Source: Streptomyces griseorubiginosus
Lineage (GTDB): Bacteria > Actinomycetota > Actinomycetes > Streptomycetales > Streptomycetaceae
Length of the DNA: 64,000 nt
Direction: 5' to 3'
NCBI RefSeq assembly: GCF_001514195.1
Contig: NZ_KQ948734.1
Span: 340,462-404,461 of the forward strand
In this document: piece after piece, positions 34,913-43,860 of the stretch
How positions within the stretch are numbered: the first letter of the stretch is position 1
How the letters are laid out: each line of letters opens with the position of its first letter
Program-made: the position numbers and the translations under genes
The notes under the pieces: model-generated
Databases searched by the model: none
What the model was told of the DNA's origin: nothing
Seen by the model: only the letters and a program-made list of their open reading frames with translations

Positions 34913-34942
34913 TTGTGAACACGCTTTCTGAGGCCCTAGAAC
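34913..34942 (+). promoter_or_regulatory. Promoter of the single-pass membrane protein gene
   Basis: TTGTGA (34913-34918), 18 bp, TAGAAC (34937-34942), ending eight bases before GTG 34951, with no ribosome site: a leaderless start. Confidence 0.6.
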
Positions 34943-34950
34943 TGACTCAC

Positions 34951-36054
34951 GTGTCAGAAGACCCCAAGATCCCGGATGACGTCTGGGACCAATTCGTCCG
35001 TGATACCGAACGGGACATCCGGGCCACCGCCCCGAAGGAACCCTCCGCGCGTGCCCGTGAAGTGGCCGAGCGGCTGCGGCGACAGGAAGCGCGCGGAGAG
35101 CTGCCGGAGGGCTGGCGCACCGGCCCGGCCTGGCAGCAGAAGAAGAGCCGGCGGGGCCTGTGGGGCGTCCTCGGGATCGCCGTCGCGGTCGTGGTGGCCG
35201 TCGTCGCGGTGAAGCCGTCGCTGATACCGGGCGACCTCTTCGGCGGCGGGAGCTCCGCGGAGTCCGCCGCCTCCCCGCTGCCCCAGGAGACGGCGGCCCC
35301 GACCACGGCCCCGGCCGCCGTGGACCCCGAGATCCCCACCCTCGACGACCCGTTCGCCGGCTCTCCGGCCAAGCAGTGGGCCGACGGCGAGTCCGGGATC
35401 GTCGTACCGAAGGCCAAGGCCGTCTCCGGGCAGTCCGCGGCCAAGGTCGGCCAGGCCCTCGACCTGACCAAGAAGCTGCTGGTCGAGTCCAACCTCGCTC
35501 CGGGCACCCTGCGCGGTGAACGGCCCGCCGCGGCGCTCGCCCTGCTGGACCCCAAGCAGGGCGACGTCCTCAAGCGCCTGAACACCGGCCTGAGCAAGCC
35601 GGACAAGGACCACGACCCGCTGTCGATGTTCAGCCGCTTCGACCCCGCCGAGGTCCGGCTGGTCGGTGACGTGATCAAGCTGCGGGGCCGGATGACGTTC
35701 AAGGCCGGTGAGCACGCCTCGGTGGCCGTGCACGCCGACTACACCTTCGTCTACCCGGTCGTCCGCACCGACGGCACCACCGAGGTGACCCGCACCATCG
35801 TCCGCCGCGTCCTCGACGTCGAACTGCCCGACCCGGCGAAGTACCAGGTCACCCCGGGCAGGCTCAACGTCCTGCGGTACGACGAGAGCGCCGGCAACAC
35901 GACCTGCGACGTCCACGACGGGTTCCTGCACCCGGAGTTCCCCACCACGGCGGAGCCCAGCGGACCGGCCCCCACGGGTCCGACGCGGGACCCCTACGAC
36001 CGCAGTGAGGACATCGGCCGGATCAAGGACTGCGGGACGGTGTCCCGGGTCTAG
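34951..36054 (+). CDS. Single-pass membrane protein of unknown function
   Basis: 367 aa from GTG 34951. A cytoplasmic N-terminal ~67 residues (SEDPKIPDDVWDQFVRDTER ... RLRRQEARG) is helical and charged. One transmembrane helix is at about 68-88 (LWGVLGIAVAVVVAVVAVKPS). The extracytoplasmic part (about 270 aa) ends with two cysteines (TTCDVHDG and KDCGTVSRV). Similar proteins are found widely in Streptomyces without assigned function. It is divergent from the sortase-substrate gene, with TGTGAA/TTCACA inverted repeats in the gap. A strong terminator follows. Confidence 0.8.
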   Translation: MSEDPKIPDDVWDQFVRDTERDIRATAPKEPSARAREVAERLRRQEARGELPEGWRTGPAWQQKKSRRGLWGVLGIAVAVVVAVVAVKPSLIPGDLFGGGSSAESAASPLPQETAAPTTAPAAVDPEIPTLDDPFAGSPAKQWADGESGIVVPKAKAVSGQSAAKVGQALDLTKKLLVESNLAPGTLRGERPAAALALLDPKQGDVLKRLNTGLSKPDKDHDPLSMFSRFDPAEVRLVGDVIKLRGRMTFKAGEHASVAVHADYTFVYPVVRTDGTTEVTRTIVRRVLDVELPDPAKYQVTPGRLNVLRYDESAGNTTCDVHDGFLHPEFPTTAEPSGPAPTGPTRDPYDRSEDIGRIKDCGTVSRV

Positions 36055-36088
36055 TCGGCCCGTGCGAGTCCGGTGGGCTCGCGCAAGC

Positions 36089-36127
36089 GAAGGGCCCCGC
36101 GGGGGCGGAACCGCGGGGCCCTTCTTT
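36089..36127 (+). terminator. Rho-independent terminator
   Basis: A 14-bp stem, GAAGGGCCCCGCGG (36089-36102) with its complement (36111-36124), followed by TTT. Confidence 0.88.
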
Positions 36128-36624
36128 CGTCAGCACCGACGTCAGGGCAGCGCCGGTGCCGGGGAGCGGCGCCGGGGGGTTGCGCCGCCTGCTCTTCCCG
36201 CCGTCGTACTCGCCGCCCCTTGGTCTGGACCTCTGGCAATGACCTCTGGCAATGCGGCGGGGCAAGGCGAGACAAGACGAATGCGGTTGTCTGCGGAGGG
36301 ACTTGGGGGCTTTCTAGGCATCGTGCTGGATGGGCGCGGCCTCCGCAACCGTTTGACCCAGCCTGGTGCCGGTACTTGTCCCGCCGGCCGGCCCCGGGCG
36401 TCCCCGGAGCCGGCCGTTCTCTTGGGTGACCGGGCTGCTGTCCCCTGCCGTCCGGTCACTACTGGAGCGAGGTCCCACGACGCACGGCACGTTCCGTACG
36501 TCTCATCGCTCCAGCGAGCCACGCGTGGTTCTGTCGGGCCCGCCCCTGGCTGGCACGGACACCACGACCAACGAGGACCTGGGCGCGGCGGTCACGCGCC
36601 GTACGGGTGAGGCGGTGCCCGAAC
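36128..36624. other. Gene-free stretch with short repeats
   Basis: No frame has good coding bias and a ribosome site. Two 13-bp units GACCTCTGGCAAT are tandem at 36228-36253. GTGACCGG (36426-36433) and CCGGTCAC (36452-36459) form an 8-bp inverted repeat that may be an operator. Nothing else is assignable. Confidence 0.5.
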
Positions 36625-36879
36625 TCAGATGCGACCCCTGCACAGTTCGAGCAGCGTCATGGCGAGCGGGGTGCCCGGCTTGCCGAGCGCCTCGCGGTAG
36701 CGGCCGAGGATCTCCATCTCGCGCGCGAGGTGGACCCGCCGTCCGCCGGAGGCGATCCGGGTCTGCTGGACGACGGCCGAGACGGCCATCCGCTCCTGGA
36801 TCAGGCCGATGATCCGGTCGTCGAGCGCGTCGATGCGCTCACGGGCGTCCGCGATGGTTGCTTCGGGTGTGACGGTCAC
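36625..36879 (-). CDS. Chorismate mutase, AroQ type (monofunctional)
   Basis: 84 aa from GTG 36879 with AGGAG upstream. The minimal AroQ helical-bundle pattern is present: ARERIDALDDRIIGLIQERMAVSAVVQQTRIASGG, then REMEILGRYREALG. The N-terminal Arg, the Lys/Arg helix positions and the Glu late in the helix fit the active site. It converts chorismate to prephenate for Phe and Tyr. The gene lies behind a promoter, a leaderless 23-codon leader ORF and an intrinsic terminator, so expression is probably attenuated. It is divergent from guaA. Confidence 0.88.
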   Translation of the reverse strand: MTVTPEATIADARERIDALDDRIIGLIQERMAVSAVVQQTRIASGGRRVHLAREMEILGRYREALGKPGTPLAMTLLELCRGRI

Positions 36880-36924
36880 GTGGGGCTCCTGGTGAGGTGG
36901 GTGCCCCGGAGCGACAGGATCCGG

Positions 36925-36967
36925 AAAACACCAGGCGCCCCGGACCTTGTCGGCCCGGGGCGCCTGG
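36925..36967 (-). terminator. Intrinsic terminator inside the chorismate mutase leader (attenuator)
   Basis: Reading the minus strand, a 13-bp perfect stem (36967-36955 with 36943-36931) and an 11-nt loop are followed by TGTTTTCC. It lies after the leader ORF and ~50 bases before the mutase start, so read-through must be controlled. Confidence 0.85.
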
Positions 36968-36986
36968 GAAGTCGCTTGTCAGTTGC

Positions 36987-37058
36987 TCAAGCGGCACGAC
37001 CATGGCAGCCGGCGGGCCGGATGCCATAGGTAAACAGGGAGGTCGTCTGCGTGAGCAT
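36987..37058 (-). CDS. Leader peptide of the chorismate mutase gene (23 codons, leaderless)
   Basis: ATG 37058 is seven bases after a near-consensus -10 and has no ribosome site, so translation starts at the mRNA 5' end. The peptide begins MLTQTTSLFTYGIRPAGCHG and stops at TGA 36989-36987, about 20 bases before the terminator stem. It contains Phe9 and Tyr11 just before the coding sequence enters a stable hairpin, as would suit aromatic amino-acid sensing, but there is no long run of one codon. It could also be a cis-acting arrest peptide. Confidence 0.6.
   Translation of the reverse strand: MLTQTTSLFTYGIRPAGCHGRAA
36999..37031 (-). promoter_or_regulatory. Leader hairpin upstream of the attenuator
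   Basis: ATGGCAGCCGG (37002-37012) pairs with CCGGATGCCAT (37017-37027) with one mismatch, extended by ACC/GGT beyond a bulge. It overlaps codons 10-20 of the leader ORF and would be melted by a ribosome translating it. Confidence 0.7.
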
Positions 37059-37064
37059 GGGAGC

Positions 37065-37093
37065 AGTATGCAGGGCCCCGCGGCGCTGTCCAA
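37065..37093 (-). promoter_or_regulatory. Promoter of the chorismate mutase leader
   Basis: On the minus strand: TTGGAC (37093-37088), 17 bp, CATACT (37070-37065). The predicted start is the A of the leader ATG at 37058. Confidence 0.8.
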
Positions 37094-37194
37094 CCCGGTT
37101 CGCATCCTGAGACCGGGCTCGGCCCCGGTCGGGGCCCGCGGGTCCCGGTAGACTCGGCCCCACACACACCTCGCTCACCGCCGGAAGGCAACCC

Positions 37195-38769
<1,575 letters not shown>

Positions 38770-38787
38770 GCCTCCCGGTAGGTCTTC

Positions 38788-39255
38788 CTAGGTCCGCTTG
38801 AGAGTCCGCACCGGCTCTCCGGGCTTCCAGACCTGGACGACGAGGTACGTGTCGTCCTCGACGTAGGTCCGCACGACCTCCGTCAGCTCGGTGCGGAAGA
38901 GGTGGAACGGCTCCGGCGGTTCCACCTCTTCGCTGTAGGCGGCCTTGACGGCGGAGTCGGCGACCTCCCTGGCCAGTCCGCTGATCCGGACGTCTCCGCC
39001 GCCCAGGGTCTGGCCCTCGCCGGGGTTGGCCTGGAGCGCGAACCGCGGGTCACGCAGCAGGTCCCGCGCCTTGCGTGAGTCCGGCATCATGCCGAGCCAG
39101 AGTTCGCCGTTCAGGAAGCGGACCTCCAGGCCCGTGGTGCGCGGAGAGCCGTCCTTGCGGAGGGTCGCGAGAGTGTGGTGCGTGAAGGCGCCGAAGCGCT
39201 GCTCCACGGTCCTGGCAAGGTCGGGTTCCGCGGAGGAGAAGTCTGCCCAGTTCAT
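38788..39255 (-). CDS. Pyridoxamine 5'-phosphate oxidase-like flavin/F420-binding protein
   Basis: 155 aa from ATG 39255. The split-barrel fold is clear: FGAFTHHTLATLRKDGSPRTTGLEVRFLNGELWLGMMPDSRKARDLLRDPRFALQ. This subgroup binds FMN or F420 and acts on unknown small molecules, not on pyridoxamine phosphate. It ends 19 bp from the guaA stop in convergent orientation. The start is uncertain: in-frame ATGs exist at several positions further upstream. Confidence 0.82.
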   Translation of the reverse strand: MNWADFSSAEPDLARTVEQRFGAFTHHTLATLRKDGSPRTTGLEVRFLNGELWLGMMPDSRKARDLLRDPRFALQANPGEGQTLGGGDVRISGLAREVADSAVKAAYSEEVEPPEPFHLFRTELTEVVRTYVEDDTYLVVQVWKPGEPVRTLKRT

Positions 39256-39394
39256 ACCGTGCAGTCTTCCGCCCATACCCGACATCTTCTGTCCGGTATC
39301 CGCTGTGTGCGCCATCTTTACAAACCACCCCTGTTCTCCTGCGCTGCCCGACGGTAACTTCCGCCCCGTAAGCAACCCAGTGCTGGAGGAACAG

Positions 39395-40201
39395 ATGCAC
39401 GGGACACCCCTCGGGCCGACTCCGCCGATGCCCGTGCCCACCGAGAAGCTCCAGTTCGCGATGCCGCCGATGCACGACTCCGTCGAGGAGGAACGCCGGC
39501 ACCGCAAGGAGCGGCTCGCCGGCGCGCTGCGCACCTTCGGACGGCTCGGCTTCGAGGACGGCGTCTCCGGACACATCACCGCCCGCGACCCTCAGTTCAC
39601 CGACTGCTTCTGGGTCAACCCCTTCGGCATGCCCTTCAAGCACGTCACCGTGAGCGACCTGGTGCTGGCCAACTCCGACGGCCAGGTGATCGACGGCCGC
39701 CACCACGTCAACCAGGCCGCGTTCACCGTGCACTCCCAGGTGCACGCCGCCCGCCCCGACGTCGTGGCCGTCGCCCACTGCCACTCCGTGCACGGCCGGG
39801 CGCTGGCCGCCCTCGGTGAACTCCTCGACCCGATCACCCAGGAGAGCTGCGCCTTCTACGAGGACCACGCGCTGTACGACACCTACACCGGGGTCGTCGT
39901 GGACGCCGAGGAGGGCCGCCGGATCGCCACCGCGCTCGGGTCCCGCAAGGCCCTGGTGCTGCGCAACCACGGGCTGCTGACCGTCGGGGACTCGGTGGAC
40001 GCGGCGGCCTGGTGGTTCATCTCGATGGAACGCTCCAGCCAGGTCCAGCTGACGGCCCGGGCGGCGGGCCGCCCCGTGCTCATCGACCACCGGGCGGCGG
40101 TGGCGACGCGGGAACAGCTGGGCGGGGACCTGGTCGCGTGGATCAACTACCAGCCGATGTGGCAGGACATCAGCCGCAGCGAGCCGGATCTGCTGAGCTA
40201 G
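39395..40201 (+). CDS. Class II aldolase/adducin family protein
   Basis: 268 aa from ATG 39395 with TGGAGGA upstream. Class II aldolase features: GFEDGVSGHITARDPQ; the zinc-binding histidines in AHCHSVHGRALAAL; and the distal His in LRNHGLLTVGDSVDAA. A metal-dependent aldolase, epimerase or decarboxylase of a sugar or keto acid is likely; substrate unknown. The last codons and TAG stop are part of a 22-bp tandem repeat (from 40181), so the C-terminus may differ between strains. It converges on the DUF4429 gene. Confidence 0.88.
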   Translation: MHGTPLGPTPPMPVPTEKLQFAMPPMHDSVEEERRHRKERLAGALRTFGRLGFEDGVSGHITARDPQFTDCFWVNPFGMPFKHVTVSDLVLANSDGQVIDGRHHVNQAAFTVHSQVHAARPDVVAVAHCHSVHGRALAALGELLDPITQESCAFYEDHALYDTYTGVVVDAEEGRRIATALGSRKALVLRNHGLLTVGDSVDAAAWWFISMERSSQVQLTARAAGRPVLIDHRAAVATREQLGGDLVAWINYQPMWQDISRSEPDLLS

Positions 40202-40312
40202 CGAGCCGGGTCTGCTGAGCTAGCGAGCCGGGTCTGCTGAGCCAGCGGTCCGGGTCTGCTGAGCCAGCGGTCCGGGTCTGCTGAGCCAGCGGTTCGGGTC
40301 TGCTGAGCCAGC
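40181..40312. repeat. Six 22-bp tandem repeats spanning the aldolase stop codon
   Basis: Units begin at 40181, 40203, 40225, 40247, 40269 and 40291, followed by a partial seventh. The consensus is GAGCCGGGTCTGCTGAGCCA plus GC. The first two units carry TAG in place of CAG, so the aldolase stops in unit 1. Each unit has a small GCTG-AGC-CAGC palindrome. Confidence 0.93.
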
Positions 40313-40335
40313 GGTCCCGGGGGCCGGGACCAAGC

Positions 40336-41235
40336 TCAAAAACCCCGCAACACGGCGGCCTTCGTCGCCGCGAACTCCTCGTCCGTGAGCACCCCTTCGC
40401 GGTGCAGCTCGCCCAGCTCCCGCAGCCTGCGCAGCAGTACGTCGTGGTGGTCGGCCGCCGGCGGCAGGGCCGACGCCGTCGGCCGGGGCCGCAGGGCCCG
40501 CTCGTCGTCGTACTCGAGGCCGCCCCGGGTGGACGGGTGCGGCAGCCGGGCCGTGACCGCCGTCGCGACCAGCGCCGTGAGCAGGTCGCGGCGGGTGCTG
40601 CCCCACAGGTCGAGGGCGTACGGGTCCTTCTCGGGCGGCAGCTTCGAGAACGACGTCTCACGGGTCACGAACCGCATGAACCCGTCCTCGTAACCGGAGT
40701 TGGGCAGCCACTCCACCTGGACGAGGTCGCCCACGTCGATGATCCGCGGGCCGGTCGCGCGCTTGACGCGGTCGGAGGTGTCGGCCCAGTCGATACGGAC
40801 CTGGATGCCGTCGAAGGAGACCGTGCCGTCGGAGGAGCGCACCGAGACCGGGACCGGCGGGCCGGGGAGCAGATACGTCTTCGTCGGCTCCTTGGGGATC
40901 TGGTCGAGGAGGAGGGACCGGCGGATCTCCTCGGCCACGTACTCGGCGACCCCGGCGCGGTCGACGTCCACGACCAGCCGGTACGGATCGGCCGAGTCCG
41001 GCAGCCGTCCGCCGGTCGCGTGCAGGAGGGGGTCCGCGCCCTCGCGCAGCCGCATCCTGAGCCGGCCGCGCTTGCGCTCCGGCTCGAACGCCACGCCCGC
41101 GATGGCCTCCAGGGGCACGGCGATCTCGCCGTACGTCTGCCGGAACAGTGGTACGGAACGGTGGAGTCCCGGCGTGATCCTGACCGTTGTGCCGTCGAAG
41201 ACCCAGGTCCCGTCACGCTGGATGATCTCGGCCAT
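40336..41235 (-). CDS. DUF4429 protein with C-terminal SHOCT motif
   Basis: 299 aa from ATG 41235. Two copies of the DUF4429 beta-domain are visible (GTWVFDGTTVRITPG ... and GTVSFDGIQVRIDW ...), each PH-like in character. A C-terminal short helical SHOCT segment reads LRELGELHREGVLTDEEFAATKAAVL. Such proteins are thought to bind membranes or oligomers, but no function is known. There is no signal peptide or catalytic motif. It converges on the repeat-ended aldolase gene. Confidence 0.82.
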   Translation of the reverse strand: MAEIIQRDGTWVFDGTTVRITPGLHRSVPLFRQTYGEIAVPLEAIAGVAFEPERKRGRLRMRLREGADPLLHATGGRLPDSADPYRLVVDVDRAGVAEYVAEEIRRSLLLDQIPKEPTKTYLLPGPPVPVSVRSSDGTVSFDGIQVRIDWADTSDRVKRATGPRIIDVGDLVQVEWLPNSGYEDGFMRFVTRETSFSKLPPEKDPYALDLWGSTRRDLLTALVATAVTARLPHPSTRGGLEYDDERALRPRPTASALPPAADHHDVLLRRLRELGELHREGVLTDEEFAATKAAVLRGF

Positions 41236-41455
41236 ACGCAAATTCTCGCAGCCGGGTCAACACGGCGGGGCCCGCTTCACCCGTCGCTTCACTTGCGCGG
41301 ACCGGACCTGCCGGGTCCTGGGGGTGTGCCGTAGGGCACAATTCGCTGTCATCACGGGGGAGTTGTCCGGGGGCTTCAGCGGGTGGTGCGGCCGGTCGGC
41401 CGTGAGGTCATGTGGGGCCGAAGGTCCAGGAGTCTTGGGAAGGCGGGCGTCGGGC

Positions 41456-42754
41456 GTGGCGGTGCAGGAAGCGAGACAGGGCGCGGACGGCGGTGCGTTC
41501 GGAGTGTCCGGGGGTGCGCATGACGGTGGCTGCACCTGCGGGGACTGTCCGCACGGGGCGCGGACCGGGCATCGGCGCGCGGTGGCGGAGTTCCTGCTGA
41601 AGCGGGACGAGTTCGCCGCCGGGCAGGGACTGCCCGCCGCCGTGGCGCACTCGGCGTCGGCCTCACGGCAGTGGATCTCGGCGGAACTCACCCAGTCCGC
41701 GGAGCTCGTGGCCGAGCGGGGACGGGCCGAGGGCGCGGCCTGGCTCGCCCGGCTGTGGCGTCGTACGGCGGGTGCGGTGTGGGCCGCGGTCGTGGTGCTG
41801 GTGCTCGTCCAGGCGCTCACGGCGATCGGCGCGGGGTGGACCGCGGCGCGGACGGCGGGGCTGCTGGCCGCGCTGGTGGTGGCCGGTTCGCTGACCGCCG
41901 CGTCCTGGTTCCACCGGGCCCGGGGCGGGGTGCTCGCGCCGGTGATCGGCGAGGACAACCGGCTCTCCACGTCACGCGCGGTCGCCGTGGCGTGGGTGCT
42001 GTTCGTCGCGTACGCGGTGCTGGTCCTGGTGGGACGGCTCGCCGCGGCCTCCTCCGGCACGGAACGGGACACGCTGATCTCCGGGCTCGAACTGGCCCGG
42101 GGCGCGGGTGTCGTGACCGTGCTCGCCGTGGTGTGCGGGATCGCCGTGCTGGTACGGCGGGTGGTCGGGCTGCGGGTGCTGGGGCAGCGGCTCCAGAAGG
42201 TACGGGCGGACCGCCCGCGGGCGGCGGACCTGCTGACCGACGACTCCGGGCGGGGCAGCTTCGCCGACATCCAGTACGTCGTGATCGGCGGGGTCGCGCT
42301 GCTGTTCGCGGCCGTCCGACTGGCCCGGCGGCCGGACCAGTTGCCGGACCTGCCGTGGGGACTCGCGGTGGTGGTGCTGGTGTCGGCGGCGACCTATGTG
42401 GCGGGGAAGTACGCGGAGGGCGGGCGGCCGGTGATCCTCTCCGTGGTGCGGTCGCGCGAGGCGGGCGATCTGGACGGCCCGATCCGCACCGGCGACGACA
42501 TCGAGATCCGCGGCGCCGGCTTCGTGCCGCCGGGGGCGCAGCGGGCGGACCGGCTGGCGCGGATGGTGGTGCGGATCGGCACGGTGAACGTGCAGGTGCC
42601 CTTGGTGCCGGTCGCGGGTGGCTTCAGCAACCCGGCGGACGACGTACTGACCGTGCCGGTGCCGGCGGATGTGGAGGCGGGCCGGGTGGAGGTGCAGGTG
42701 GTCACTGCGGCGGGGGTGGAGACGAACCGGTATGCGATCGACGTGACGGACTGA
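41456..42754 (+). CDS. Multi-pass membrane protein of unknown function
   Basis: 432 aa from GTG 41456. The start is uncertain: the frame is open far upstream, but codon bias weakens before this point. The N-terminus has a CTCGDCPHG cysteine cluster. Three pairs of hydrophobic helices follow (AVWAAVVVLVLVQALTAIG; AVAWVLFVAYAVLVLVGRL; GVVTVLAVVCGIAVLV; and YVVIGGVALLFAAVR). The C-terminal ~110 residues form a soluble beta-rich domain (GDDIEIRGAGFVPPGAQ ... AGRVEVQVVTAAG) that looks like an IPT/TIG-type Ig domain. Role unknown. Confidence 0.75.
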   Translation: MAVQEARQGADGGAFGVSGGAHDGGCTCGDCPHGARTGHRRAVAEFLLKRDEFAAGQGLPAAVAHSASASRQWISAELTQSAELVAERGRAEGAAWLARLWRRTAGAVWAAVVVLVLVQALTAIGAGWTAARTAGLLAALVVAGSLTAASWFHRARGGVLAPVIGEDNRLSTSRAVAVAWVLFVAYAVLVLVGRLAAASSGTERDTLISGLELARGAGVVTVLAVVCGIAVLVRRVVGLRVLGQRLQKVRADRPRAADLLTDDSGRGSFADIQYVVIGGVALLFAAVRLARRPDQLPDLPWGLAVVVLVSAATYVAGKYAEGGRPVILSVVRSREAGDLDGPIRTGDDIEIRGAGFVPPGAQRADRLARMVVRIGTVNVQVPLVPVAGGFSNPADDVLTVPVPADVEAGRVEVQVVTAAGVETNRYAIDVTD

Positions 42755-42834
42755 TCGCTGCTTGGGTGCGGGTTCGGTGGGGGCGGGCACGGTGGCCGAC
42801 GGTCCGGTCATGACGCAGTCGGACTGCAACTCCC

Positions 42835-42868
42835 CAGGGGCGCGGGGAACTGCGCGACCGGCCACGAC
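42835..42868. repeat. Interspersed Streptomyces intergenic repeat (copy 2, inverted)
   Basis: Reverse complement of 7396-7429 with one mismatch: CAGGGGCGCGGGGAACTGCG followed by CGACCGGCCACGAC. Confidence 0.7.
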
Positions 42869-43013
42869 GCACCCGCACTCGCCCGGCAACCGAACCCGGC
42901 ACCCCCTCCGGCGCTCTCGAAAACTCCTCCGCACCGGATTGAGCCGCGCAGCCCCTCCATGCGTATCGTCTTGTGAGGGGTCTCGGCTCGCTGGTGAGAG
43001 GCGGCTCGGAGCG

Positions 43014-43544
43014 ATGACTCATAGTTTTCGTACGGACACGCACGCCCCCTATTACGACGAGGCACGGTCCTGGCGGGACAGCATCAGCCAGTACGCCCTG
43101 CTTCCCCTGCGCATCTTCCTGGGCGTCACCTTCATCTACGCCGGCTTGGACAAGCTGACCGACAGTGCCTTCATGAAGGACTCCGGCTCGGGCTCCATCG
43201 GCGACATGATGCGCAGCGTGCGGGATTCCTCCGCGATTCCCGCGCTCGTCGACCTGTCTCTGAAGAATCCCGTCGGGTTCGGTTACGCCATCGCCTTCGG
43301 TGAACTCGCCGTAGGCATCGGCACCTTGCTCGGCATCCTGGCACGCCTGGCCGCACTGGGCGGTGCGCTGATCTCGCTCAGTCTGTGGCTGACGGTGAGT
43401 TGGGCCTCCGATCCCTACTACTACGGCAACGATCTCGCCTACCTGATGGCCTGGCTGCCGCTCGTGCTCGCGGGTGCCTCCGTGTTCTCCGTGGACGCCG
43501 CCTTGCGGGCCCGACGACGGCAGCGGGCGGGAGGGTACCGGTAG
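43014..43544 (+). CDS. DoxX-family membrane protein
   Basis: 176 aa from ATG 43014. Four transmembrane helices in the DoxX arrangement: LLPLRIFLGVTFIYAGLDKL, FGYAIAFGELAVGIGTLLGI, LAALGGALISLSLWLTVSWA and LMAWLPLVLAGASVFSVDAA. The motif RIFLGVTFIYAGLDKLTD and the polar residues after helix 1 are typical. Such proteins are linked to thiol/redox balance or quinone use in actinobacteria; the exact role is unknown. The stop lies inside a strong palindromic terminator. Confidence 0.88.
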   Translation: MTHSFRTDTHAPYYDEARSWRDSISQYALLPLRIFLGVTFIYAGLDKLTDSAFMKDSGSGSIGDMMRSVRDSSAIPALVDLSLKNPVGFGYAIAFGELAVGIGTLLGILARLAALGGALISLSLWLTVSWASDPYYYGNDLAYLMAWLPLVLAGASVFSVDAALRARRRQRAGGYR

Positions 43545-43567
43545 CTCCGGTCGGCGGAGCTACCGGT
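43537..43567. terminator. Bidirectional terminator
   Basis: ACCGGTAGCTCCG (43537-43549) pairs perfectly with CGGAGCTACCGGT (43555-43567). It includes the DoxX stop codon and separates convergent genes. Confidence 0.85.
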
Positions 43568-43596
43568 GGCGAGGCGACCGGTAGCTTCCCCTGTCG

Positions 43597-43860
43597 TCAG
43601 TGCGATGCGGGCGGCTGTGCCCTTTCCTCCACCTCCGGGGGTGCCTCCGTGCCCGTGCGGTGCTTGGCGCGGCGGCCGCGTATCGCGCGGGTCAGCAGTC
43701 CGACCGCGCCTGCCAGGCAGAGGCCGCCCACGACCATCGGGATCACGGCGAACCAGGGTGTGTCCCAGGCGCCGCCCGCGTCCCCGACGTAGGTGATGCC
43801 CGCGAGGGTCAGGAAGGCGCCGGCGACCAGTCTTCCCGGCTGGAACTCATGACGCAGCAC
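43597..43860 (-). CDS. Small two-helix membrane protein, coupled to the PspC protein
   Basis: 87 aa from ATG 43860, overlapping the end of the upstream PspC gene by 14 bp, so translation is probably coupled. Two hydrophobic helices (RLVAGAFLTLAGITYVGDA and WFAVIPMVVGGLCLAGAVGLL) and a charged C-terminal tail. No known domain is recognised. Probably a subunit or partner of the PspC envelope-stress protein. Confidence 0.75.
   Translation of the reverse strand: MLRHEFQPGRLVAGAFLTLAGITYVGDAGGAWDTPWFAVIPMVVGGLCLAGAVGLLTRAIRGRRAKHRTGTEAPPEVEERAQPPASH

Noticed and set aside
36005..36610. 201-codon open frame downstream of the membrane protein gene
   Set aside because: Starts inside the previous gene, crosses its terminator, has no ribosome site and no protein-like pattern.
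40181..40312. CRISPR array
   Set aside because: Repeats are directly tandem without spacers and without cas genes.
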